Positions 36,667 to 47,748 of a DNA stretch of 64,000 nt are shown in pieces. Each line of letters opens with the position of its first letter. The first letter of the stretch is position 1. The position numbers and the translations under genes were made by a program. The notes under the pieces were generated by a model. The model was not told where the DNA came from, made no database searches, and worked only from the letters and a program-made list of their open reading frames with translations. Source of the stretch: Leucaena leucocephala (lineage: Eukaryota; Streptophyta; Magnoliopsida; Fabales; Fabaceae); NCBI GenBank assembly GCA_037074615.1, contig CM073542.1:23897068-23961067 (forward strand), written 5' to 3'.

Positions 36667-37651
36667 CTGCCAAAAAATAATAAACCGAACAATTATTAAA
36701 CCAATACGTGAAATAAAGTCAACACTTTTTTACATAAAAACCCAATATCACCATAACCAAAGTATATATGTGCTTACGTTTTGTAAAGTTTTACTGGCTA
36801 ATTTATTTTAAATGGCATACACGTGTTTCAATAATATTTAATAATAATTTTCCCAATATATATATAATAAAAAGGAATCATTAAGGTATATATTTATATA
36901 ATACACGTGTGTATATTTATTGGCTAGTGACTATTGACTAATGTATAACTAAGCTTTCTGTACTTAATTCTAACCTTTTGGGAAAGAAAAAAGGTTCTAA
37001 CATTTCAGATAAAAAAAACACGTGTCCAACATCATGACATCTTTTATTTCCTATATAAATCGAAACAACGGGGTTCAATTTTTCAAAAAATATTAAGTCT
37101 CCGATATACTTGTGTATATATATAATAAAAAGGAATCATTCATACATATACTCACTCAGACAAGAGTTTTTTTAAACTCTCATATTTAGCCGTCATTTAG
37201 ATTTGTGAGAGATAAAAAGAACCAAAAGGTTGTAAATGTATTTTTTTTTGTCGGAATGTCGGGAAGGTTGTTTTTACCAGAATTTTTGAAGTATTGAGAA
37301 ATTACTACTTCCAACATTCCGGGGAAAAAAGAAGCTTCCGAACATTCCAAATAAAAAAAAGACACATTCTTAACATCTTAGCCTCTTTTATTTCCCGTAA
37401 ATCTAAACATAACGGCTAAATATGACAGAAGGGGAGGGAGTTAAAAAAATCCAGAAAATAAGGAATAAACGGAAATTAAAAATTCCCAAGCGAAGTCTTG
37501 TTAAGAGTGATAGATATATAACGCAGCGGAATACAAAGTAAAGCAAAAACACGAGTGAGGAAAACGCAAATAATAAAAACAAGTTGAAAAAGACACGAAA
37601 AAGACTTAAAAGACGCATGAAAGCTTGGTGTCGGACCAAACGGGTACTTAC
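36667..37651 (-). other. 5'UTR intron of the EIN3-like gene
   Basis: On the minus strand TATCAC|GTAAGT gives a strong donor at 37651-37650, and TTTTTTGGCAG|GTACT gives an acceptor at 36668-36667, 26 bases upstream of the ATG. An intron in the leader is common in EIN3/EIL genes as I recall. The open frame at 37403-37810 falls mostly in this intron and looks non-coding. Confidence 0.6.
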
Positions 37652-37900
37652 GTGATACACCAAAAACAAGGAACCAATTTGAAAAGAAAGAGAAATCACA
37701 GAGAATGAATGGGATTCACGAAGCGGCGAAGAAGAAAGGATCAACAAAAGCACTGAAAGGGAAAGGAGTCGCCATACCAGAAGATGAAGTCGCACACGAG
37801 AACTCCGCAAGAGAAGAAGGAGGAGGAGAGAGAGAATATTATTGTAAAGCTTCTCTCTGAAAGTGAGAGTGGTGTGGTGGAGGGCAGAAGATGGAGTGCA

Positions 37901-37906
37901 TTTATA
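37901..37906 (-). promoter_or_regulatory. TATA box of the EIN3-like gene
   Basis: CCTGCCTATAAATGC on the minus strand contains TATAAA. It lies about 250 bases upstream of the inferred leader donor, with a GA/CT-rich leader in between. Confidence 0.45.
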
Positions 37907-38743
37907 GGCAGGAGAGGGGAAGATTAATCCGAGTGAGAGAGATCTTTTTTGGAAGAAATACGAATTTAATTAGAGGGTTGGTGTCGGAGAGTTGCGTCGT
38001 TTGCCAATAAATCATAGGAAACAAATGCAATTTATTATTTGAGATTCTGAGAGTTATGAAGTTCCCATAGTGGGATTATCACAGGGATTCTTCCCCATTT
38101 CTTGGATTGTTAATGCTTCCCCTCTCCCATTAAATGGATTGGAAGGCATTTAATGACCCTTCTCTTTTCTTGGAAATATCTTCTTCCTTTTTAGTCCATT
38201 GCTTTCAAATCCTTTGACCATTCTTTCTTAGCTTTTATGTTCTCTATCATTTATCTATTCCACCCTATTGTTATAGTAACAATATACAATATAAAATTCT
38301 AATTATTTTTTAACTTTAATTTCATGTTTGAGAGACGTTATTTATATGAATATATCAATAAATTAAAATAAAAAAAAAACCTCCAATATGGTTGCTTATG
38401 ATATTTCATATTTTTTCGGGTTATAAACCAATAATATTCATATAATATTTATATAAAATGATACCATTCTAAAGTACGAACAATGCAACTCATATATAAA
38501 TTATGTATAAGGCTCATAGCTATCTAGTTATTGTAGATATTTTATTACATACCCTAATTTTGATAAATAAATAGTATGGTAGGTAATATTTTTATAATAA
38601 TTAGGCTTACTCCATGCATTGTATAAGGCTAAAGATGAATTGAATTATTCATAATTTGTAAATAGTAGGATTCTGTGTATATTTTATGTTGATAAATGAT
38701 ATTGATTTTCTACTTTTAAAGGTGGTAAAATTTATTATATATT

Positions 38744-41215
38744 GAAGACTTTATATTTTTATTGGTAGCTAATTCTCTAAAATTGTAACCACAAATCGAA
38801 AAATGGGATGAACCGCAGTCACAAGGATAAGGCACGGCTATCTAATAAAGAAAGGTTCCTTAACTTTTGTTTTCAGTGCGCGCGGGCATGCATTACAATC
38901 TTATCGTCATGATCGTGTTTCCACATAACATTTCGAATTTCATTATTAAGATATATTTAGATTGCATAAAATTTTGATTTAATTTGTCATAAATTTTGTA
39001 TTTTATATTGCTATAATTCTTGTTTGGTACTCATCCTCAATTATTATTTACTGTAAACCTTGTTTCGGCTAATATTCATTGCTTCACTATTACTTATATA
39101 TTATTGATTTCCCCGGCTAACATTTTTGCTCCCCTCACACCCTAAGATATTGAACTTGTTAACTATAAGGGTATTGATACGGGTTAAGGTTGAGGAGGAC
39201 TGCTATTGTTAGTTAGTTCTGTTGGTTTATATTGGACAATAATATTCTGTTATAACTGTATGCCCATAAATACATTTGTACTGTGTAGTACTTAGTGATG
39301 TACGGCTCAGTACTTGAGATAATATCGATACAATGAATAATCTTTTCCATTGAATGTATTTCCTCCTTTCTCTCTCCCACACTTGCATATTTACTCTTAA
39401 CTAGCTAGAATCTCAGCTATCAATGATTTTTCTTTACTCTTCTTTAATTTCTCCTGAGTCAGTTTCTCTCTGACAATTCCCTACTTTCATGTTAGGATCT
39501 TTTTAGACTTTAGAGCCTTCTAATTAATTTTTGGAGATATACAGGCTTGAGATTAATCCTTTATTTAATGAGAAATCATTTGTTAGGTATATAACATATT
39601 TAACTGTCAAATAGAGATTAATCCTGAGCAGTTCATTTAATGATAAATCATTTGTTAAGTATATTTGACTGTAAAATCTATTCCATAGCTTGAGATTAAT
39701 TCTATGTAATTCATTTAAAGAAAAATCATTTGTTAGATATATTTAATTGCAAAATCTATTCTATAGTTTGAGATTAATCTTGAACAGTTTATTTAATGAG
39801 AAATTATTTGTTAAGTCTATTTGACTGAAAAATCTAGTTCAATTTTAATTTAACTACAAAAGATTCTTAAACAACAAGCTGACATACATTGCTGAATTTT
39901 ATGTGAATACGTATAAATTATTCATATTTAAGGCAGTTTTGACCGATATAATTAATTAAGTGATTTGATATAGTTTCGTCTGTCATTATTGAAATAATGT
40001 TCATCTCTCTAAACAGTAATATATCAAACTTGAATGATCATAATCTCACTTATATCTGAAATTTTTGAAGTTACAGATTAATTGAACGAGTTGTTTAAAA
40101 TAGATGGTTGGCATTCCCTATATTAAAGATAAAATCTACTCATAGGAATTGTTATATATTATAATCAAGGAAAAGCCTTACTGTTGTTGGTTTCTTATAT
40201 TTCTCTTGAATCAAAACATGATAAGTATATTATATTTAATTTTATAATCAAGTATGCCTTTAAAAAAATGTATCATATATAGCGTTCTCTTTTTATATAT
40301 TATAAGAGAAATAATACTTCATCAGTAGTGTGCTTTGAAAATAATAATCAGGTGACAAAAGTGAGATGGGATGTAATTAAGTAGAGGTTAATCATTCTGA
40401 TCTAAAAACTAAAAATTGGACGGATGTGTTTCAGAATTAATAAAGCTACAGTCTATTAAAATATCTCACCATACGGCTTGTTATCCCAATTTGCTAAAAG
40501 CAAATTTCTACACACTATAATTTTTGCATCCATAAGATAATTCACCAAATGTCACAATGATTATGTGTTTATCATTTTTATATTTATAATTTATAAAATT
40601 GTGTTAACTCAGTTTTAAACTGCTACTAATTCATTGAACTTGTGGGTTGATTTATCAAGGTTATTGTTTTTATATTTATAACTTATAAAATCATGTTAAC
40701 TTTCTCTTAAATTTGTATAAGTGTTTTATATTTGAGAATATTTAATGACTTTATATATAAACTTGGTAAAAATGTGTCTCTTGATTATGATAAAATATGA
40801 TTGTTGATTGATTTAATTTCAATGGTTTAGATTTAAAATATATTTAAACCAAATTATTTTAATTTCTTGCATTTTAATTATTTAATCATATATTTATTGA
40901 TATAGGTAAACTCTTATAGGTGTATAATTCGAGTCCATATACCTATCACAAATTTATTTAAATTCATGAGTTAGACAACCTTGATTACAATTATTAACTT
41001 CTTTGGATATATAATCTGCAGTAATAATGCATAATGTAAATATGGAAACTTCGACTCTTATTATTATTATTATTATTATTACATGCGTAACATAATAAAT
41101 ATCCAAATTAGCATCCCAATGCAGAGTTTGACTTTTATTATTTTAATTTTACAATTAGAGCCCTGTAATTAATTCAATTAAAGAATAACAGCAATTATAG
41201 AACTCATTGTATTGC
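38744..41215. repeat. Segmental duplication, copy 1 (about 2.5 kb)
   Basis: It aligns collinearly with 41391-44038. Anchors include ATTGGTAGCT, GACTATCTAATAAAG-type, GTTAAGGTTGAGGAGGACT, GATTTGATATAGTTTCGTCT, CGAGTTGTTTAA, TTTGAAAATAATAAT and GCATCCCAATGCASAGTTTG, all in the same order and orientation. The copies are clearly diverged, with many substitutions and indels. No coding exon is visible in either. Confidence 0.8.
39547..39840. repeat. Minisatellite, four copies of a roughly 78-bp unit
   Basis: Units begin with GAGATTAATCC-like sequence near 39549, 39613, 39691 and 39769. They continue through TTCATTTAATGAGAAATCA, TTTGTTAAGTATATTTGACT and AAAATCTATTC. The first unit is shorter, about 64 bp. 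The sister duplication at 41391-44038 has only one such unit, near 42190-42260. Confidence 0.75.
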
Positions 41216-41390
41216 CATAATTTTTTTGTCTTGCAACTTCCATTTTTTTATTTGGCTAAAGCATAGCTTTAATCCTTTAAATTTATAAAATACAATCATT
41301 TAATCTTAACATCCTTAACTACTACCAACAAAGCAAAACAACTTTATTTTCTGAGAATTGTCTGCATTCACTCAACTCGCTCAATTTTTT

Positions 41391-44038
41391 GAAGACTTTA
41401 TGTGTGTGTGTGTGTGTGTGTGTATTGGTAGCTAAACGTTATAGAGAATTAGATGAACCACGTTCGTAGAGATGGGTACGACTATCTAATAAAGGTCCCT
41501 GGACTTCTTTTTTTATGTGTGCGTCTGTATATATGTCGCAGCCCTATTGTCATGATCATGTTTTTCAGTTTTCACTGACATTCTGAGTTGTGATTTTGGG
41601 CTCATTAAACATATTTTTTATACATTGCATAAAATTCTAAGTTACACTATTTATCAATTATTTATGAATAGTGTAATTTGACGTAAACTTTATAGTTTTA
41701 TGTTCCTATTATCACTTACACTTGACCTTATTTTGCCTAATATTCCATACCTCACTATTAGTTATTATTGATTCCCAATGCTAACATGCATGCTCCCCTC
41801 AACATCTTTGACTCTTGTTGACCAAGGTATTGCAAGGTTTAAGGTTAAGGAGGACTATTATTAATAATGTTAGTTCCGTTGGTTTATGTTGGACAGTTAT
41901 ATTCTGTTATGTAAGTGTATAAATGCATCTGTGTATACAGTATAGTACTTGATGATGTTCAGTTCAATACTTGAGATGATATCAGACAATAAAAAATATC
42001 TTTTTTGGCATTCCCTCCTTTCCCTCTCCCACAGTTTAAATGCTCTTAATTAGAATTTTAGCGACATCTTCAATGCTTTTTCTTCAGTACTCTTCAGTTT
42101 TATCTGTCAATTCCGAAACCTCATGTTCTGATGTTTCAGAACCTTTTAATTAATTTCTGGAGTTCATTTCAACATTAATAAGAAATTCAAATGAGTTCAC
42201 TTAATGAGAAATCAATTGTTATGAGGATATTTGAATGCAAAATCTAGCTAGTCCCATTTTAATTTAAATGCTGCAATACACGTATAATAGTTCATGTTAA
42301 AGTAATTTATTTTGATGGACATAATTAAGAGATTTGATATAGTTTCGTCTGACATTATTGAAACAGTGGTCCTCTCTCCATAAATATACCAATAAACAAT
42401 AATCAGAATTGAATGATTTTAAAATTTTGAAGTTACAAATTAATTTAACGAGTTGTTTAAGTTAGATGGTGGGCATTATATTCACTATATTTTATAATCA
42501 ATTATTTATATGCCTTAAAAGTTCTTGTTGTTCACATTCAATATCATATATAACATTCTCTTTATATATATATATATAAATAAATAATTAGATATCCTTC
42601 AATAGTGTGTTTTGAAAATAATAATTCAGGTGACAAAGCGAGATGAGATATAAGTATAGAGGTTAAAGGTTGAAATCCTTTGATATACAAATAAAAAATT
42701 AGATGGGTATGTTTCAAAATCTGTAAAGCTCCAATCTATTCAAATATCTCAGCATGTGGCTGGTTACACCAATCTGCTAAAAGCAAGTTTCTACACTCTA
42801 TGAGAGGAGTGTATAAGATAATTCTATGAGCAAACCAATCCTCATAATCAATGTTATCACCGAATTTATTATTTTTTGTGTTTAATAGTTTACTAAATCA
42901 TGTTAACTCACTCTCAAATTCATATTAGCTGTAAACTTAGTTAAACGTATGAATTTACTTATAAAATTTACTACTTTTATATTTTTATCTTACAAAATTA
43001 TTTTAATTTGTTTTAAAAATCGTGTTAATTTAATTATATTTAGTAACTTCATCCATCATAAAAATTTATCCCTTGAGTATAATAAAGGGTTGTATATCAC
43101 ATAATATTTTAATTTTACTTTTTATATGTGTCCAGTATCATAATCTTATTTGTGATATAATTTTATCCATAATCTTTTTAATTTGGTGCATGAGAAATAA
43201 GATTATATGAAATTATACTAAATTAAAAAGATTATAGATAAAATTATATTACAAATAAGATTAAAATACTGAATGTATATGAGAAATAAGATCATGATAT
43301 TGAGTATTATATAACCTTACAATAAATTACAAAAGTTGATTGATTTTCATTTCAATTATTTCAATTTAAAATATATTTAAACCATTTCATTTTTATATTT
43401 TAATCATTTAATTATTTACGAGTTGAGTTTAGTTGTTTTTTTTAATTAATTCAAGTTATGTCTTTATCATGGGTTTGTTTAAACACATGAGTTTCATAAT
43501 TTTGATAATAATTATTAGTTTCTTTATATATACTCATTTCAATCTTTTTTATAAGCAACTTTATCCAAATTATGTGGATTAAATTATTAGTTAAAATTAA
43601 TTAAAGTATTAATTTGTCCAAAATATAATTTGTTTTATTTTTTAAATATATCCTTATTTATGAGGATGATGGGAGAGAGAGGGAATAAATAGAAAAGAGA
43701 TGAGAGAAAATGAGTGGAAGAGAGATATGTAATTAATTAGAAGGTAAATATAGAAAAAATACATTAAATTTTTTAAACAAACTTAATTGTTATTGTTTAT
43801 AAAAAAAAAGTATAATCTATGATGAGAATCCAATTCCACATAACGTGAACATGGAAACTTTGACTCTTATTATTAAATAGTCAAATTCAATGTTATTAAT
43901 ACATGCATAAAATATTAAATATTCTAATTAGCATCCCAATGCACAGTTTGACTTTTATTATTTTACTAAATTTTATAATTAGAGCCCTATAATTAATTCA
44001 ATTAAAGCGGACAACAGTCATGAATCTGGCATTGTGTC
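41391..44038. repeat. Segmental duplication, copy 2 (about 2.6 kb)
   Basis: This is the direct repeat of 38744-41215, separated from it by about 175 bp. It starts with GAAGACTTTA like copy 1, which is followed here by a TG microsatellite (41401-41423). It carries a fold-back insertion at 43086-43318 that copy 1 lacks. Confidence 0.8.
43086..43318. mobile_element. Fold-back MITE inside duplication copy 2
   Basis: The segment is largely self-complementary. Arms around 43133-43186 and 43219-43272 pair over about 54 bases with roughly five mismatches, around a small loop. The outer ends (AAGGGTTGTATA, and TAAGGTTATATA as the reverse complement of the right end) form an imperfect terminal inverted repeat. 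The collinear position in copy 1 (about 40790) lacks it. Confidence 0.6.
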
Positions 44039-44393
44039 TGACTATATTTATATATTTTTTTAATTTTTTATATTTATATTTATTGTATAATATTAATATT
44101 AATATATGTATTTTATTATAAATTTTTTTACAATAATATAAAAAAGTAAATATTAATATATTATTTAATTTTTTACTGAAAATATATTTAAATTTTCTTA
44201 ATTTATTTATATTAATTTTTTTAAAAAAATTATGATCAAGATTCTCAACCCCTTCTCATTTTCATCCTCATTGAGACTAAAACACTTTTAGAATGAGACA
44301 AGATATGGGATAAAAAAACTTATCTCATCCTATTCATTGGGATGGAACTCGGATGAGATAATCCCAATTCTATCCCCGTCCTATAAATACCCT

Positions 44394-44640
44394 TACTCCT
44401 TCTATTTATTTTATAAGATGTCTTTTAAAAAATATTTTTATTCTTTTATAAGATATTTTGAGAAATATTTTTTTTTATATGCCCATACTCATCTCCTATT
44501 TTACTAATTATTTATATTTTCTCTCTCTTCTTAATTCACATTCTTCAATAAGGTAAAAGTGAAAAAATATTAAATTATATCAAATGAGTTAACTATTACT
44601 TTTTAATTCTTATAAATTATATTGTAGACTAAAGGGAGTA
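44394..44640. mobile_element. Stowaway-like MITE
   Basis: The left end TACTCCTTCTATTTATTTTA pairs imperfectly with the reverse complement of the right end, TACTCCCTTTAGTCTACAAT. Length is 247 bp, AT-rich and non-coding. These ends fit the Stowaway (Tc1/mariner) type. Confidence 0.5.
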
Positions 44641-45821
44641 TTCAATAAAGATAGTGAGGGAGAATAAAAATTAATAAGGATAATACTAGTAGTCTTTTGA
44701 ATCTTATGACAAATTTAATAATTTTAATTATTTTTATCCAATTAAAATCGTTTTAAAAAAATGAAACGTAAAGAAGTATAATGCAACTTTTGTTTTGGTC
44801 ATCAGTCAAATATTTTTGGATTTATTCTCTATATCTCCGATTTGGAAAATCCAAAGCGTTTACATATCAGTGTATTAAGATTTTATATCAATGCCATCTA
44901 AATTACTGGTGACCTAGTGCGTGCAAGTTGATTTTTGTATTTATTTTATAAACAAATTACTGAAATGGATTTGTATTTTAAAAGATAAAGTAAAGGATGA
45001 TATCTCTTTTGACTTTTGCCACATAATGAGAAGTTATCTACTCTAATTATGTCAACAATTAAATAATTAATAATTTTAAAGAAATTGTAGTTATGGAATA
45101 TTAATCAAACAACTTTCTAAATTTACAACTTATGGATAGGTCTACACAATATTGTTAGAAATAATTTAGACTATTCATTACTCATATATTATTTATAGAA
45201 TTTTATATTATGGAATATTACATACGATGTTGGAAGCAATGAGATAAAGAAAACCTCAAAAAAAAATATTTTATATAAGATATATAAAATCTAAAAAACC
45301 CACTATTTATAAGTAGTTATTGATATGTATAGCTATGAGAATATGAAGTAATTATATCACATTCAGTACCCAATGATATTTTGCAAAAATTAAAACTTTT
45401 GAATTTCTTTTGAATCATAATATTACCATCAATTAAAATAACTTAAATGAAACATTGCATATTACACAGTAATCTGAAATATTGTAAGACTTTGCTTATT
45501 ATTTATATATATAAACAACAAACATTATCTTATTAAACATGATTTATGCAAATTTTATCTTTCCTAACAAATTTTTTTTCTATACATATAACTTAATTAA
45601 AATTCAGGACATTGTGTTTAGGAGAACTAGTCAATCAATTGTGTCTTAACTTTATTAGTTGCTTCATTTTTTTTGGTATGAAAAAATTTAGATGGGTTCG
45701 ACATCAATCCCTATCGAATAAATATTTGATCTAAAGTACAAGACCCACCAATTTTCTTTTGGTACACAAGTTTTTAAAATTTTTTCCTTTTCTCCTAAGT
45801 ATATATTGTACAAATATCTTT

Positions 45822-46088
45822 TTTTTATACAAAAATTTTTGGAAAAGGATTGGGTTCACCCACGATCCAAGGGCAGGGCGAAGTCTCCCTTCCTCCTAGG
45901 CGATACTAATATCGGGCAGGGCGAGCCGTCTATTACCTTCAGGCGTAAACCTAGGCACCCAAGAGCTAGGATGCCTCCCTAAGCGCCGCGACTGAAACCA
46001 CAATAAAGTGGTACTCCCCAGGATTCGAACACACTCCAAATGGTAGCATGTCTCACCCCTTCACCAGCTGAACCCACGGACGATGGGT
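45822..46088 (-). mobile_element. tRNA-derived SINE with perfect 13-bp target duplication
   Basis: A 267-bp GC-richer block sits in AT-rich DNA between two perfect copies of TACAAATATCTTT (45809-45821 and 46089-46101). Read on the minus strand, the head begins AACCCATCGTCCGTGGG. It has an A-box-like GGTTCAGCTGGTGAAGG and a B-box-like TGTTCGAATCC, and ends with an A-rich tail (TTTTTGTATAAAAAA). Flanking repeat, Pol III boxes in order and tail together indicate a retroposed SINE. The 62-codon open frame inside it is not a gene. Confidence 0.75.
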
Positions 46089-47281
46089 TACAAATATCTT
46101 TGTTTGCCCAAGCAAACACCAATCTAGCTTCGTATTGGGCCGAAGAGGTAATGGCCCATATGGGCAATGGGAGAATGGCATAGAAAGACCACTAGAATTA
46201 AAAAAAAAAAAAGCAAAAAAACCTTAGTAAGATTAGTTTATAAGCTATATACTTACTTGTAAATTTTAGAAGCTCAATGTAAATTTTTAAGGTTAATTTT
46301 AAATCTTAGAAAATTGGTTGTGAAAAGTTTGTGAAATTTTTATAAATCTTATAAGATCAACTATAAATTTTTTAAAGTTTACAACTGAAATTCGAAGATT
46401 TGTATATAATTAAATTTTCATAATCTACGGTTGAATCATGTTGATGATCATGTGAGAGCATTTTAATTTGTTCACTTTTATCTGGGTTCTTCTCTCTCAT
46501 TTCACAAATTTTGTAGTCCTTTAATCATTTTTCTCCAGGCTCTTTTGGTTTAATTATAACTTTAACTATTTAATTTGTATTTTTCATATAAATTATATCT
46601 ATAGTTTCACAGAAATTTATATTTTAAGGTATTCCCTTAAACCCTCATAAATGCCAACGATATAATCAATAGGCGAAAGAAACTGAATTTTTTTTAATAA
46701 AAAGAGATTCTTATATGAGCCTTGTAGATGAAAAATAAAAATTCATGGTGAGTTACATTCCATTTGTGAGGGCCTACTACAATGGCTAAATCTAAAGTAG
46801 CTCTGATACTATAGAAAATTGTTACTATACATATACAAAAACACATTTTCATGTTAGTTTTGCTAATATTTAAAATAAATTGTGATGATATTTAGTCGTA
46901 GATATACATAATTTATTAATGAAATTGCTTAATAATTTAGTAAGATATTATTGTTAATAAAATAGTTGGAGCATCCCAGTTGGAAAATTTCAAAGGCGAT
47001 ACTGAATTTTTGGGGGCTTTGATATAAGAGACCCATGGCGCAGAAAAGGCCACTCATTAAGAATAAAAAAAATAAAATAAAACAAAGCCTTTCACTTTTA
47101 ACCATAAGATGAAAGGTTGAGATTAATAGAATATCATTCTCCATTTCTGGAAAAACAACATAATCAGCAAGCAACATAGTTTTTCAGTTCTTCTGAAATA
47201 CCGCGAATTGTACTAATGGTAAATGCATTTCCTCCTTCTCATTGATATCTCTCTCGTATGATTCTAATTTCTCTTTTCTTT

Positions 47282-47601
47282 CATCCATCGCATGAAGCCC
47301 CACATGATCGACTTGACGCTTTCTTTTTCGACATAAATCACATTCCATTCTCTTAATGAAATTCAAATCTGGGATGTTGGTGTTTTCTGACAATCTTTTT
47401 TCCCTTTAGTGCACTAGGTTTGCCAAAAGGATCTCTTTTCACATCCATCGACATGAAGCCCCACGCGATCGACTTGACGCTTTCTTTTTCGACATAAATC
47501 ACATTCCATTCTCTTGATGAAATTCAAATCTGGGATGTTGGTGTTTTCTGACAATCTTTTTTTCCTTTAGGGCACTAGGTTTGCCAAAAGGATCTCTTTT
47601 C
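47282..47601. repeat. 160-bp tandem duplication upstream of the sigma adaptin exon
   Basis: Two near-identical units, 47282-47441 and 47442-47601, share CATGAAGCCCCACRYGATCG, TTCGACATAAATCACATTCC and TGGGATGTTGGTGTTTTCTG. On the minus strand the first unit is open and reads a basic peptide (ECDLCRKRKRQVDHVGL), part of a 69-codon frame at 47184-47393. I do not recognise that peptide. Confidence 0.8.
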
Positions 47602-47748
47602 TGCCATATTTCACGTCATGCACATATCATCTATTTGCATTATTGCCCCTGAGAGATATCTCTGCTATAAAGCACATATTTTACCTTGTCTGATATAATT
47701 ACAAATGCAGTTTATAACTAATTCGTTGGCCTCTTAATTATAATACAG

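Larger units (their letters stand above)
37910..47200. other. 9-kb gene desert with segmental duplication and transposons
   Basis: No coding gene was recognised. The interval holds a tandem segmental duplication (38744-41215 and 41391-44038), a 78-bp minisatellite, a fold-back MITE, a Stowaway-like MITE (44394-44640), a SINE-like element (45822-46088) and a probable truncated SINE (about 45670-45765). The short open frame at 45979-46167 is part of the SINE. Confidence 0.6.

Noticed and set aside
37403..37810. 135-codon hydrophobic minus-strand frame
   Set aside because: It overlaps the leader exon and leader intron of the EIN3-like gene and matches no family I know.
39160..42000. Pair of LTRs of a retrotransposon
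   Set aside because: The similarity extends about 2.5 kb in each copy with almost no internal region, coding domain, primer-binding site or clear TG...CA ends, so a tandem segmental duplication fits better.
45979..46167. 62-codon minus-strand frame
   Set aside because: It spans the head of the SINE-like element and its flank, so it is not a gene.
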